DNA of 64,000 nt from Asterella californica. Its lineage: Eukaryota; Streptophyta; Marchantiopsida; Marchantiales; Aytoniaceae. Below are positions 30,927 through 40,456 of the stretch, one piece after another (position 1 is the first letter of the stretch; each line of letters opens with the position of its first letter). The translations under genes were made by a program, and so were the position numbers. Below the pieces are notes generated by a model. The model searched no databases. It saw only the letters and a program-made list of their open reading frames with translations, and was not told the DNA's origin. The stretch lies in the NCBI GenBank assembly GCA_036924285.1, contig JAYKYS010000023.1, positions 2,108,001 through 2,172,000 of the forward strand, written 5' to 3'.

Positions 30927-31671
30927 TGTAACACACAAGAAAACCAAAAGATGCTCGAAAATAGTAATTTAAGGATCGAACCCACAGAGATGCAAGTAAA
31001 GATCATCCAAAAGTAGTAAACACGTGACAAAGGTGATTCTTTATAGTTGTCTTTTATTCTCACGGGCAGAAATCAGTCCCGGTAGAGAGCAAACTCAGGT
31101 CTATCCAACAAGACAGAGTTGATAATCCTGACAAATAAACATAACAGGTACTGAACAGGTCAGGGACCTCAAGAAACAGATGAATAACAGAGAAACAGAG
31201 CCACAGGTGGAAATGTCACACGAGGAAGTACTGCTGAAGTGCTACTAGGTAGCCTCTAACACCATAAACGCTAAGTATCTTCACACTAAGTTACTTTCAC
31301 TACTACTGCTCTCGGAAAACTCGGGCGAAGAAGACTCTTCTTCCGCCGAAGTACCAGACTGAACTCCTTCCTAAGTGTTCCACCAAAGAACAACTTCTTC
31401 CAAACTCAACTTCGCCCAAGAACGTCTTCGTAGGAAACTAACTCCGCAGATGCTGGTCTATTCTCAGTCCTCGCCGTAAACGTTCTACTCTGATTTCAAA
31501 TATCGACAGCAAATCCTTCGGCACCCAGACTAATTCCTACCACAGCAAACTACGATACTTCGTAGGTAAATCCTTCGCAGAAGACAAAACACAATGGCTC
31601 CGTAAACTCAGGAAATAGAAAACTCAAAAATGATAAAACACATAGAGGTCCTGAATACGAACAACACAACG

Positions 31672-31680
31672 CTTATATAC
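31672..31680 (-). promoter_or_regulatory. TATA box in the element D 3' LTR
   Basis: GTATATAAG on the minus strand lies just downstream of the accessory ORF and is repeated in the 5' LTR at 41202-41210. It probably starts the genomic RNA, which would place the accessory ORF in U3. Confidence 0.6.
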
Positions 31681-31710
31681 AGATTTTCCCGAAGATGACG
31701 GATCTTCTTC

Positions 31711-33516
31711 CTAAGAAGTCGGACGTACTTCTGGACCGTCGGATGAAGGTCCTATGTCCGAAACGACACCAGGAACGACACCGCTTTCTACCGCTAACTC
31801 TCTACCTATCTCACAAACTGAAAACTCTACGGTTGCTCTAACCTCCCTAAGCTCTCTAACTACTCGCTGGCCTAACCTAGCTACCCGGTTCCTAGCTGAA
31901 GTACCCTCCGCATCTGCAGCTAAGAACTCCTCTCTAACCTGGCGAAGAAATCCCGCTTCTTCGGTGTCCAGCTCAACGGCGAAGTAGTTCTTCAGTACCG
32001 GCTCGATCCTACTCCGAAGTTGAGCGCTCAGTTCCTCGGCTTTGATGACGCGATGCTTCAGATCCTCCACTTCCTTGGTCATGGCAGCAACAGTGTCCTG
32101 ATACCTGTTTCGTTGTCCACGCATGTCATCCAGATCCTTCTTCATCAAAGACAGAACCTTCTCATGCTCGTTGTCGCGATCAATCTTCTGCCGAAGAAGT
32201 TCCTCCTTCTCTGATGTCACACTCTTCAGTTCATCGGTCCTCGTCTGCGCCTCCTTCTAGGCCATGCGAAGTGCTGTTCGTAAATTCTCCTTCTCTTCCT
32301 TCCAGTTACCTCGGCCGAAGTGCATCGTATGCACTAACTCTGCCAGGTTCAGCTTCCTACCTACAACTTCCTCATAGGTCCCCCGGTTCGCTTCCAAGCT
32401 GTACAGTAACGGTACAACTACATCTTTGAGGTAATCCGCCGAAGAAGCTAATCGTTCGATCTCACCAACTGTCGATGGAGAAACAGCACTCTTCTGTGTA
32501 GTGGCAACGTCCTTCTCCATGTGAGGAGTGCTCCCTTCCTCGGCTTCCTCTTCAACTGCTTCATCGTCGGTCCGGACCGTCTTTGTCATCTTCATCTTCT
32601 TCCGAGACTTCTGCACAGACCTCGGCGTCTCTTCCAGAGGTTTCTTCCTTCCACTTCTGCGAATCGGAGGAGATACCTCAACTACATCTTCGTCTTCGGC
32701 CGGAGTAACTGCTTCGGGCGTCTTCTCTGCAACTGGTGTTGAAGTCGATGCCTCTTGCCTCGGCGTAGTATCAGCCGCTACTTCGGTCGCTGCTTCCTCG
32801 GTCTCGAGTTCGTCGAAGAACTTCTCAAGTTGCGCGTCTCGGGCTGGAGTCTGCACTACTTGAAATTCTTCATCCTCGGCAGCTGCGGTAAAGCCTAACT
32901 TCGTCTGTTGTGCCTCAGATAGCAACCCCATCCTCATATAGAACACCGATACAAAGGGTCCTATGTACGCCAAGTCATTCGCATTCCAAAGCTTCAGCAC
33001 ATGTCGGTGGATGATCCTCGCCCAATGTGCTCTTCTTCCGGCGAAGAGTTGCTCGATGAAATTGATTTGCCAATTCGACATGTATGTCGTTCTTCGTGGC
33101 CTGAAGATCGCCATAATCGCATCGGCTACTTCTCTCTTCTTCGGATCGTAATAATCGCTTGTTCGGTAGCCATTCCTCCCTAGAGGTAATTCCTTGAACA
33201 GATTCGGGAAGTTCTTCACTGCTTCGGGCGAAGCAGCGGCAGCTGTGGCATCGAAAAGAAGGTCACCTTCCCGACCTGCATCGTCGATTCCCAAGACACT
33301 GGACCAGTGAGCTTCGGTCCAGTTACAGGGTCGCCCATAGTGATCATCGGCCGGATGCTGCTTGAAAATCTTCAACTCATGCACCAATTTGGAGGAAACC
33401 ATCCCCCACCAAGGAAGCAAGAGGAACGATAATCCCATTTCCTCGAGGTCCTTGTCATAGCGGCGAAGAGCTAGTCGATTAACTTCAAAGGATCGGAGCC
33501 TCGGCGCCTTAGTCGT
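31711..33516 (-). CDS. LTR-encoded accessory protein of element D (about 575-600 codons, one internal TAG)
   Basis: The frame is open from just after TAG 33517-33519, with its first ATG at 33438. It is interrupted only by TAG 32257-32259 (probably from CAG) and ends at 31711. The N-terminal globular part contains LEEMGLSFLLLPWWG, GRPCNWTEAHW, NGYRTSDYYDPKKREV, HWARIIHRHVLKLW and FVSVFYMRMGLLSEAQ. All have counterparts in the family A ORF. A Thr/Glu/Pro linker with basic clusters (RRSGRKKP, KSRKKMKM) follows. A coiled coil of roughly 250 residues comes next (EEVEDL-type heptads). The last 160 or so codons recur in the 5' LTR. The true start is uncertain. It might lie upstream if TAG 33517 is a mutation. 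The function is unknown. Confidence 0.65.
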
Positions 33517-33585
33517 CTACATCCCGCGCATCCCTAGGATCACTGCAACGATCTTCGCTACAAACGGATTCTTCGCTGCAATCCT

Positions 33586-33677
33586 TTCCTCGCCCGTAAC
33601 TGATGTACTTCTGCGCAAATTGGCTTCCTCGCCGATCACTCGCGAATTGGCTTCCTCGCCCGTAACTGATGTACTTC
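33586..33677 (-). repeat. Short direct repeat upstream of the D accessory ORF
   Basis: A 26-bp sequence (TTCCTCGCCCGTAACTGATG then TACTTC) occurs at 33586-33611 and 33652-33677, a period of 66 bp. Partial copies of TTGGCTTCCTCGCC lie between. It sits between TATA box 33763-33770 and the ORF. Confidence 0.7.
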
Positions 33678-33762
33678 GGCGTTCGGTAAATGCGGCTCGC
33701 TGCCCCCTGCTATCGCTCGCTCTGGGAATAGTAAAACAGTAAAGTAAACAACTTGTTACCTT

Positions 33763-33770
33763 GCTTATAT
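33763..33770 (-). promoter_or_regulatory. TATA box ahead of the D accessory ORF
   Basis: GGGATATAAGCAA on the minus strand lies about 250 bp upstream of the open frame, suggesting a dedicated transcript for the LTR gene. Confidence 0.45.
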
Positions 33771-34097
33771 CCCGCGATAGGCTTTCCTGCACGTGCCGAA
33801 GTTAGGGTTTTCCTCTTGACGACTGACATTCTTCAGTCGGCTGTAACTTCGTCGTTCGGTCTCCGATTGCCTCGCACAACATATCGTTAGAAAGCTCTTC
33901 GCCCGAGGAATTCATCTATGAGGAAATCATCTTTCAGTGTCTCCATAGATTCGATAAATTCCTCCAGAACTGAGATTCTTCACTAAACTTCTAATTAACA
34001 CTATTCTACTCATATCGTTTATCTTCTATCATCTATTCTTCTTATTTACTTTACAACGAATCAATTAATTAACAAAACGAAAAACCAAGGCTTCACA

Positions 34098-34110
34098 TAC
34101 TCCCCCTCTC
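34098..34110 (-). other. Polypurine tract of element D
   Basis: GAGAGGGGGAGTA on the minus strand lies between the integrase stop (34136) and the LTR start at 34097. Confidence 0.8.
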
Positions 34111-34135
34111 AATTGTGAAGCGACCCCGCGAACAC

Positions 34136-35833
34136 TTAAGAGTAGTATCTCTTGATTCTCCACCCATTGACTCGAGTGGCTAACAATGTTCCATCGAGTT
34201 CTTCCAACTGAACCGAACCATTACTATAACGACGCGTTACTTTGTAAGGACCCATCCAACGTAAGTGTAACTTCCCTGGAAATTTGGTGTACCTACTGTC
34301 ATACAGCAGTACTAAATCACCATCCTTGATGTCCACCTTGCGGATCTTCTTATCGTGCTTCTCTTTCCGCTTCATTTGAATGATCTCCGTTAGTCGTTTA
34401 GACTCTTCACGGTCTTCCTCGAGTGTGATCAGACTCTTGAGTCGTAATAGTTGGCTCTCCTCCACTGATAATCTATCTTCAGACAGGATTCTGTAAGTAG
34501 GCACATCAAATTCAACTCGCATAATCGGTGTCATGCCATATGTTAGGAAAAAGGGTGTTTGTCGAGTCGTGATCTTCTCTGCATTCCGAAATGCCCATAA
34601 GATAGCCGGTAACTTTGTATCCCAATCATATGCATGATTCACTGTCACCTTGTTCAAAATCTTGCATAACACTCCGTTAGACTTCTCCGTCAATCCATTA
34701 GCTTTTGGGTTGTACGGTGTTGTCTTCCGGTGTTTTATACCAAAGTAATCTGTCAGTTCTTCTATCATCTTGTTCAAAAAATGTGTACCTCGGTCACTTA
34801 CCAACTCCAGTGGGCATCCATATCGAGTAATGATTTGAGTGTACAGAAACTCAGCCACAGTGGCTGCGTCGTCTTTCTTGGTAGCTGCTGCTTCAACCAT
34901 CTCCGTTGCATAATCAGTAGCTATCAGTATGTACCTTCTTCTAGTGCGGCGTGTTGCAGGTTGTATAGGTCCTACAAAATCAATCCCCCACTTCTCGAAT
35001 GGTGCTAATGGAAGTATCGGATGTAACGGCCACTGAGTGGTTGACGTAGGCTTACCCACTCGTTGACAGTTATCACACTTCTTGATGATCTCATGAACAT
35101 CTTTGTACATCGTCGGCCACCAGTATCCAGCTGAGAGGATCTTCTTCACAGTGTTTCTCAGTGCATAGTGTCCACCTTCAGGTTCCGAGTGTAGTGCTCC
35201 CACCACTTGTGGTATCTCATGCACTTCCAGACATCTTCGAAGTTCTTCATCAGGCCCTCTTTTGAACAATATCCCGTTCTTCATCTCGTAGGGTCCCGCC
35301 TGATGTATGAAGACTGTTCGCTGTTCAGCATCCATTTCTTCTGGGCACTGCAAAGTCTGTAAATATCTGTACAGATCATAGTACTTCGTAGCAGGTGCTA
35401 CCGTCAGCTGAAACAATTCCTCATCTGGAAAGTCGTCTGCTACTGTATCCACTCGTTCTCCCGTTCTCAGTCGAGACAAGTAATCAGCATTCTCATGATG
35501 AATCCCTTGTCTTGTCTGAACTGTGAAAGTAAACTCTTGAAGCAACAACATCCATCTTGCTATACGCCCTGACAAGTCTGATTTCTGTACTAGATGCTTC
35601 AACGCATAATGATCCACGTGAAAAACAAACTCATAGCCAAGAAGGTAATGTCTGAACTTCTTTACTGAGTACACCATTCCCAACGCTTCACGTTCAGTAG
35701 TAGTGTAGTTCTTTTCTGCTGCTGAAAGTTGTCTACTCGCATAGTAGATTGGGTGGTCTCTCTTTTCATCATCTTTCTGACTGAGCACCACTCCAATAGC
35801 AAACGCAGAAGTGTCTACATACACTTGAAAGGG
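34136..35833 (-). CDS. pol: Element D pol, RNase H and integrase
   Basis: The frame is open after TGA 35834-35836. RNase H has YVDTSAFAIGVVLSQ, TTTEREALGMVYSVKKFRHY and ENADYLSR. Integrase has the zinc region GGHYALRNTV...CDNCQRVGKP, then the catalytic residues in GIDFVGP, VSDRGTHF and NGLTEKSNG, and the GPY box LRWMGPYKVTRRYSNGSVQL. It ends at 34136. Element A has the same family of pol, about 10 kb away on the other strand. All catalytic residues appear to be present, so only the upstream stops disable it. Confidence 0.9.
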   Translation of the reverse strand, partial: PFQVYVDTSAFAIGVVLSQKDDEKRDHPIYYASRQLSAAEKNYTTTEREALGMVYSVKKFRHYLLGYEFVFHVDHYALKHLVQKSDLSGRIARWMLLLQEFTFTVQTRQGIHHENADYLSRLRTGERVDTVADDFPDEELFQLTVAPATKYYDLYRYLQTLQCPEEMDAEQRTVFIHQAGPYEMKNGILFKRGPDEELRRCLEVHEIPQVVGALHSEPEGGHYALRNTVKKILSAGYWWPTMYKDVHEIIKKCDNCQRVGKPTSTTQWPLHPILPLAPFEKWGIDFVGPIQPATRRTRRRYILIATDYATEMVEAAATKKDDAATVAEFLYTQIITRYGCPLELVSDRGTHFLNKMIEELTDYFGIKHRKTTPYNPKANGLTEKSNGVLCKILNKVTVNHAYDWDTKLPAILWAFRNAEKITTRQTPFFLTYGMTPIMRVEFDVPTYRILSEDRLSVEESQLLRLKSLITLEEDREESKRLTEIIQMKRKEKHDKKIRKVDIKDGDLVLLYDSRYTKFPGKLHLRWMGPYKVTRRYSNGSVQLEELDGTLLATRVNGWRIKRYYS

Positions 35834-36976
35834 TCACTCCCAGTCTGGTGGTCGCATGACAGGTGCTTCTGCCAACTTCTTCTTCAACGTCTCAAACGCC
35901 TCATGCTGTTTCTCGTGCCAATGATATTCTGTTGTCTTCTTCAGCAATTCTGTCAGTGGCGCAGCAAGTATGGCGTAGTCTTTGATGAACCTTCTGTAAT
36001 ATCCAACATGTCCTAGGAAGGCTCTCAACTCGCTGATGTCAGTAGGGGGTTGCAGGGAGAGTATTACTCGAACTTTCTCTACATCTACTTCTATGCCTCG
36101 GCCTGATACTCTATGTCCAAGAAGTATTCCTTCAGTCATCACGAAGAAACACTTCTCAGGATGTAATGCAAGTCTGGCTTCCCTACACTTCTGAAAGGTT
36201 TTGGCTAAACACACTGCATGTTCTTCACGTGTGCCAAAAACACAAAAATCATCTATAAAGATCTCTAAAAATTTTCGCAAATAATCTTGAAAAATTGAGG
36301 TCATCATCCTCTGAAAGGTAGCTGGTGCATTGCATAGTCCAAAAGGCATCTTGTGATAAGCATAAGTGCCCCAATCTGTAGTAAAGGTAGTCTTGTCCTT
36401 ATCTTGCTCTCTAATGGACACTTGATTGTACCCTGAAAACCCATCCCGAAAGCTGTAACATTCCTTTCCAGATACATGATCCAAAATGGTATCAGTGAAA
36501 GGTAAAAGGTGATGATCCTTCTTGGTTGCTGCATTCAGCTTCCTGAAATCTTGACAGACTCTTATCTTTCCTGTTTGCTTCTTGGGTACCACTACTATGG
36601 GTGCTACCCATTCGCTGCTTAACACAGGAAAAATAATACCTGCCTTTAGGTACTTATCTATCTCGTCTTTAACCATCAAAGAGTATTTTGGGTTGAGTCG
36701 GTACTGCCTCTGTCGTACAGGTACTGATCCTTCAATGAGGTCGATACGATGTTCTCCCCACTGTGCAAGTATCCCCTTCATGTCCTCCACAGTCCAGGTG
36801 AAGACATCTTGGTAATGGATCAGCATCTGACGATACACTTCCAACTCTTCTCCTTGTACCACAACAGAAATCTTTAGGCTCTTACCTTCGCTTATTAGTA
36901 GGTCTTGGGATGCTCCTGGAAGGACTATACCGTCTGTATGACTGGTCTCTGCACTCCCGTGACCTAGCTGTGATTG
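35834..36976 (-). CDS. pol: Element D pol, reverse transcriptase
   Basis: The frame is open from TAG 36977-36979 to TGA 35834-35836. The motifs are RQRQYRLNPKYSLMVKDEID, VPKKQTGKIRVCQDFRKLNA, MPFGLCNAPATFQRM, catalytic FIDDFCVFG (about 36255) and LLGHRVSGRG, and then the connection FLGHVGYYRRFI. The closing TGA interrupts PDWE-stop-PFQVYVD. Element A keeps Arg there, so CGA to TGA is the likely change. Confidence 0.9.
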   Translation of the reverse strand, partial: QSQLGHGSAETSHTDGIVLPGASQDLLISEGKSLKISVVVQGEELEVYRQMLIHYQDVFTWTVEDMKGILAQWGEHRIDLIEGSVPVRQRQYRLNPKYSLMVKDEIDKYLKAGIIFPVLSSEWVAPIVVVPKKQTGKIRVCQDFRKLNAATKKDHHLLPFTDTILDHVSGKECYSFRDGFSGYNQVSIREQDKDKTTFTTDWGTYAYHKMPFGLCNAPATFQRMMTSIFQDYLRKFLEIFIDDFCVFGTREEHAVCLAKTFQKCREARLALHPEKCFFVMTEGILLGHRVSGRGIEVDVEKVRVILSLQPPTDISELRAFLGHVGYYRRFIKDYAILAAPLTELLKKTTEYHWHEKQHEAFETLKKKLAEAPVMRPPDWE

Positions 36977-38170
36977 CTATTCGGTCTCGTTCATATCTTC
37001 TTCTTCATCAATTTCATAGCACTGTAGATAGTTGACCATCGAATAAGGGTCTCCTTTCCTTCCTCCTGCGCTGCTTGTTGATGAATCAGATCCTGAAGTG
37101 TAACCCTCATCAGTCGACTCCGTTTCGCCCTGATGTGTTATCTTCTTCCAAGAAACCATCACAGCCTTATCAGTTGGTTTCTGTGGATCTTTGAACTGTA
37201 AACGGTGTCGGTACCAATCTGTTAGTACCTTGGCACCATACAACCATGGCCTCCCAATCAAAATTTGATAACCAGACTTAACCAAAGGGCGCAGCACAAC
37301 ATAAGTAAGTTTAAAAGAAATTTCGCCTATCAAGGTGGGAATGTTGCGCAGTAGCCCAAGTGGTCGTCTTCTCGTTTGATCTGCCAGCCGTAACACCCGC
37401 TGAGTTTCTTCAAACTTACTGAAGCCCAACGCGTGTGCCGTGTCTTCTGTCATTATGTTGACTCCTGATCCGGAGTCAATTGGCACTTTCCTAATTACAC
37501 AGCCTGCAACCTCCACTTCCACTTCTGGAGATCCCAGGTCTTCTGCCTCGATGTGAAACAGAGAAGGCAACTTTGATCTTCTTACTTTAGTGGGTTTCTT
37601 CAGTGCTTGAAGTAACAATTTTCTGTAAATTTTGTTATCTTCAATCAACTGCTTGAAACTTATGTTAGCCTTCTGTGTTTCCAGATCAGCTACCACATCA
37701 TAGTGTGGTACTGCCACAGGTTCTTTCTTCACAGGTTCCGGTCGACTGTGCTTCTTCGGAACCTCTTCGTTCTTGGCCGCAGTCTTGTCATCAGTGGCCG
37801 AAGTACGGAAAATCTTGGGTACGGACGAAGTTGATTGTTCTGGTACTTCGGCCGAAGTTGTATCAGCTTCTCTTGCCGAAGTTCCTGCTCGTAGTAACTC
37901 CTTCTTCAGGAGTTCGCGGACTTCGTCCGTAATGTCAACTGGTAGTCTCGGAGGATTTACGCTCTTCAGTGTTTCTTCTTCCTCCGTATCCTCCTCAACT
38001 ATCTTCTTCTTGGCTTTCTCCGCAGCCTTCTTCTGCTTCTTCAGCTCTTTCTTCGATTGAGTCTTTATGGGCGCTTCTTCTGCCTTTCTCTTGGTCTTGA
38101 AAGAGCTTCTGGTGTCTACTTTACAAACCCAAGTTTCTTCTGGTGGCCATCCTTCATCTCCAGCGGCTTT
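36977..38170 (-). CDS. pro: Element D linker and aspartic protease
   Basis: This lies in the same frame as gag and pol, between TGA 38171-38173 and TAG 36977-36979. A Lys/Glu-rich linker (KKELKKQKKAAEKAKKK) leads to a retroviral-type protease with the active site VPIDSGSGVNIM (about 37470) and the later strand ILIGRPWL. A Ser/Thr/Gly-rich, acidic tail (SGSDSSTSSAGG) joins it to RT. The stop at 36977 most likely came from CAG or CAA. Confidence 0.85.
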   Translation of the reverse strand, partial: KAAGDEGWPPEETWVCKVDTRSSFKTKRKAEEAPIKTQSKKELKKQKKAAEKAKKKIVEEDTEEEETLKSVNPPRLPVDITDEVRELLKKELLRAGTSAREADTTSAEVPEQSTSSVPKIFRTSATDDKTAAKNEEVPKKHSRPEPVKKEPVAVPHYDVVADLETQKANISFKQLIEDNKIYRKLLLQALKKPTKVRRSKLPSLFHIEAEDLGSPEVEVEVAGCVIRKVPIDSGSGVNIMTEDTAHALGFSKFEETQRVLRLADQTRRRPLGLLRNIPTLIGEISFKLTYVVLRPLVKSGYQILIGRPWLYGAKVLTDWYRHRLQFKDPQKPTDKAVMVSWKKITHQGETESTDEGYTSGSDSSTSSAGGRKGDPYSMVNYLQCYEIDEEEDMNETE

Positions 38171-40366
38171 TCATTCTTCCAAGTCCACCTTGTGCAGTTG
38201 TGCTTCTCCAAGACGTTCTGTTTTGGGATCAAAGCGCACCCCTCTCTTCTCCACTGGTGGATTGGTACAATCTGCCGTGGCGTGTCCTGGTTGATGACAT
38301 CTTGCACACAGTGCTACGTAGCCTAGATGCTTCTTCGGATGTGGACAATTGGGTGACCAATGTTCTGTACTACCACAATTGAAACAAGACCCATGGGGTG
38401 GTGGTTTAATTGCTCCTGCTTGGCTCATTAAATGTTTCTGGGAGACATTTTGAGCTCTCTCTCTTGGTACAAACCTCGAAATTGGTATGGGTTGGATTGG
38501 GGTCATCGGTGATGGTTGAGAAGGTCTGGGAGATTGGGGTGGTGTTCCTTGCGGTATCGACTGTACTCCATATACATCATCTAGGGTCTCTATAAAGAAT
38601 GAACTATAATATGACTCGAATGCGGGTGCCCATTCTACATGTGACGCTTGAAATGACCTTGCGTTTGTACACTCTGTATTGGCATGCCCTTGTTTCCCAC
38701 AGGTTGTACACCATAAGCTCGGTCGTGATGCCGAAGGTGACTTCCTCCTGTCAGGAGTCCCTATCATCTGCACTTTCAGATCCGCGAACCCTTTAATCAT
38801 CTCCTCCATAAGGTGATTATTATCCCCTTTTGCTTTGCCTTTCTTTTCTTTCGAACTTTTCTTTTCCTTGGACGAAGAATTACGTTTCATTCTTCGTTCT
38901 TCTTCGCTCGAAGAAGATGACCTCGACGATGAAGATACTTCGGCTTCGGCCGAGGAAGACTCATCATCAGAAGATTCGTCGGAGGAAGAAGGTTCTCTGC
39001 GACTCTTCTTCTGCTTCTTCCTTCGAGTCGTTTTTCCTTCCTTCCTTTCTCTCTTTCCTTTCTTCTTCCCTTTTATCCATCCTCCCTTACTTCCGAGGAT
39101 GGACGCTTCAAATGCTTCTGCTGAGGCAACAACCTCTTCGATGGCGTCCATCTTTCCTCTGCGACACCAGATCTCCATCTCAATCGGTAAGCCTGTAACT
39201 AGCCATTCTGTGGCTTGATCCATAGAGTATGGGTTGGCTGTACCCATCCTCGGAATTCTGTCCAGCAGATTGTAAAATCTTTGGACATAATCTTTTAGAC
39301 TCTCTTTCTTTCCTCTGATCAGTCTGGTCAGCTTTCCCAAAACTTGACGGTTGTACCCAATTTCTCGGAACCGCTCTAAGAACTTTGTCTTCAGCTTGTC
39401 CCAAGTATCGATGTCTCCTGGTATTCTATTTGCATGATTGTACCAGCTGCGTGCTCTCTTCCTGAGAAGACTTGGAAAGATTCGCAGACGATCGGGTTCA
39501 GCATCTTCCTTATTAGTGACAGATACAGATTCAAACAGTTTAATGTAGGCATCTGCATCCTCATCGTCATCTGAAGATCCTCCTCTGAACTTTGGGTAAC
39601 CATGTTTCGTGATAGGTTGGCCTGCCATACTTCGAACAAAAGGAGCCCTTGGAACTTGAGTTGCTATCTTGGTAGGAGCTGGAATCGGCACTGGTACTGC
39701 AGCTTGAACGAGGACAGCAGGGGCAATACCCGCAGCAGCAGCTGCTTGGGCTTGTCTCTTCTTGAATATGGACGGTCCTGTGGTTGGCTGTAAGTAAGGA
39801 GCAGCGCTGTCCTTTTGAGTCACTGGAGTTAACGGAAGGATTTCCCGCACCAGTGCTTGAGGAATAAGTTCCTGCGCCTGTAAGAGTTCCACTAAGGTAG
39901 TAACAGCTTCTACTGCCTTAGTTGCAGCTTCTTCATTCGAAGAAGTAAACTGATCTTGATCTGCAGAAGTACTTCCTAACTCTGGGTCAGGAGTAAACAA
40001 CTGCGGATATAAAACAATATTGACTTCGGGGAAAGGTTTCCACCCTACTTCACTTTCTGGAGGTTCGTTCTCAGCACTTAGCCGAGTGGTAACTTCTTCG
40101 AAGTCAAGTTCTCTTTGAGCAGATTCGAAAGGGGTTGGAGGTAATGACTTTGGTGTCCGGGGTGAACTTGATTCACCAAGGCTTGGTTCCTTCCTCTTCC
40201 ATTCTTTTGAGTTAGGTGTTCTCCAACCTCGTTCTCTCTTCTTATGCTCTTCTTTCAACCGACGAGCTTCTTCCAGAATCTGTTCTCGATATTCTGCTCG
40301 TCTTTCTCGCCTCCTGTCTCTCTCAGATTGCACGTTTCCAGGAGGATCAGGCTTGCCCGTCGACAT
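38171..40366 (-). CDS. gag: Element D Gag with three zinc knuckles
   Basis: The ATG at 40366 (MSTGKPDPPGN) is the first in the frame, which is also open slightly upstream. A charged N-terminus precedes a retrotransposon gag domain (RIFPSLLRKRARSWYNHANR, LKTKFLERFREIG, ESLKDYVQRFYNLLDRIP). A basic run and a long Ser/Glu run follow (about residues 440-520). Three CCHC knuckles come next: CTTCGKQGHANTEC, CFNCGSTEHWSPNC and CARCHQPGHATADC (near residues 555, 660 and 685). TGA 38171-38173 ends it in DLEE-stop-KAAGDEG, in frame with protease. The undisturbed element would make one Gag-Pro-Pol protein. Confidence 0.9.
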   Translation of the reverse strand: MSTGKPDPPGNVQSERDRRRERRAEYREQILEEARRLKEEHKKRERGWRTPNSKEWKRKEPSLGESSSPRTPKSLPPTPFESAQRELDFEEVTTRLSAENEPPESEVGWKPFPEVNIVLYPQLFTPDPELGSTSADQDQFTSSNEEAATKAVEAVTTLVELLQAQELIPQALVREILPLTPVTQKDSAAPYLQPTTGPSIFKKRQAQAAAAAGIAPAVLVQAAVPVPIPAPTKIATQVPRAPFVRSMAGQPITKHGYPKFRGGSSDDDEDADAYIKLFESVSVTNKEDAEPDRLRIFPSLLRKRARSWYNHANRIPGDIDTWDKLKTKFLERFREIGYNRQVLGKLTRLIRGKKESLKDYVQRFYNLLDRIPRMGTANPYSMDQATEWLVTGLPIEMEIWCRRGKMDAIEEVVASAEAFEASILGSKGGWIKGKKKGKRERKEGKTTRRKKQKKSRREPSSSDESSDDESSSAEAEVSSSSRSSSSSEEERRMKRNSSSKEKKSSKEKKGKAKGDNNHLMEEMIKGFADLKVQMIGTPDRRKSPSASRPSLWCTTCGKQGHANTECTNARSFQASHVEWAPAFESYYSSFFIETLDDVYGVQSIPQGTPPQSPRPSQPSPMTPIQPIPISRFVPRERAQNVSQKHLMSQAGAIKPPPHGSCFNCGSTEHWSPNCPHPKKHLGYVALCARCHQPGHATADCTNPPVEKRGVRFDPKTERLGEAQLHKVDLEE

Positions 40367-40417
40367 ACATGTCTCTGGACTTCTGTTCACTGATCTTGGA
40401 TAATTTCAGCATTCGCA

Positions 40418-40435
40418 TCCCCGGCAGCGGCGCCA
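40418..40435 (-). other. Primer-binding site of element D
   Basis: TGGCGCCGCTGCCGGGGA on the minus strand lies 21 nt inside the 5' LTR edge, preceding gag. It matches the form I associate with tRNA-Asp priming in plant gypsy elements. It differs at a few positions from the sites in elements B and C. Confidence 0.7.
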
Positions 40436-40456
40436 AAATTTATTCAGTCTTCTATA

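Larger units (their letters stand above)
30927..34097 (-). repeat. 3' LTR of element D, 3171 bp, carrying an accessory ORF
   Basis: The LTR starts TGTGAAGCC right after the purine tract at 34098 and ends with CTTGTGTGTTACA at 30927. It contains a TATA box at 33763-33770, the accessory ORF (33516-31711) and a second TATA box at 31672-31680. About 750 bp with no coding potential follow, presumably R and U5. The alternative is a 1293-bp LTR starting at 32219, where the 5' copy breaks off with a chance TG...CA. I reject it because no purine tract precedes that point. Confidence 0.75.

Noticed and set aside
32219..32220. Reading the D LTR as 1293 bp with ends at 32219 and 41749
   Set aside because: The 5' copy happens to end in CA. 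However, no purine tract precedes 32219, whereas a clear one precedes 34097, and element A has the same order (pol, purine tract, TGTG).
33517..33792. 91-codon frame upstream of the D accessory ORF
   Set aside because: It begins with GTG, overlaps the TATA box and is mostly the 66-bp repeat translated. It may extend the accessory ORF if TAG 33517 is a mutation, but I cannot show this.
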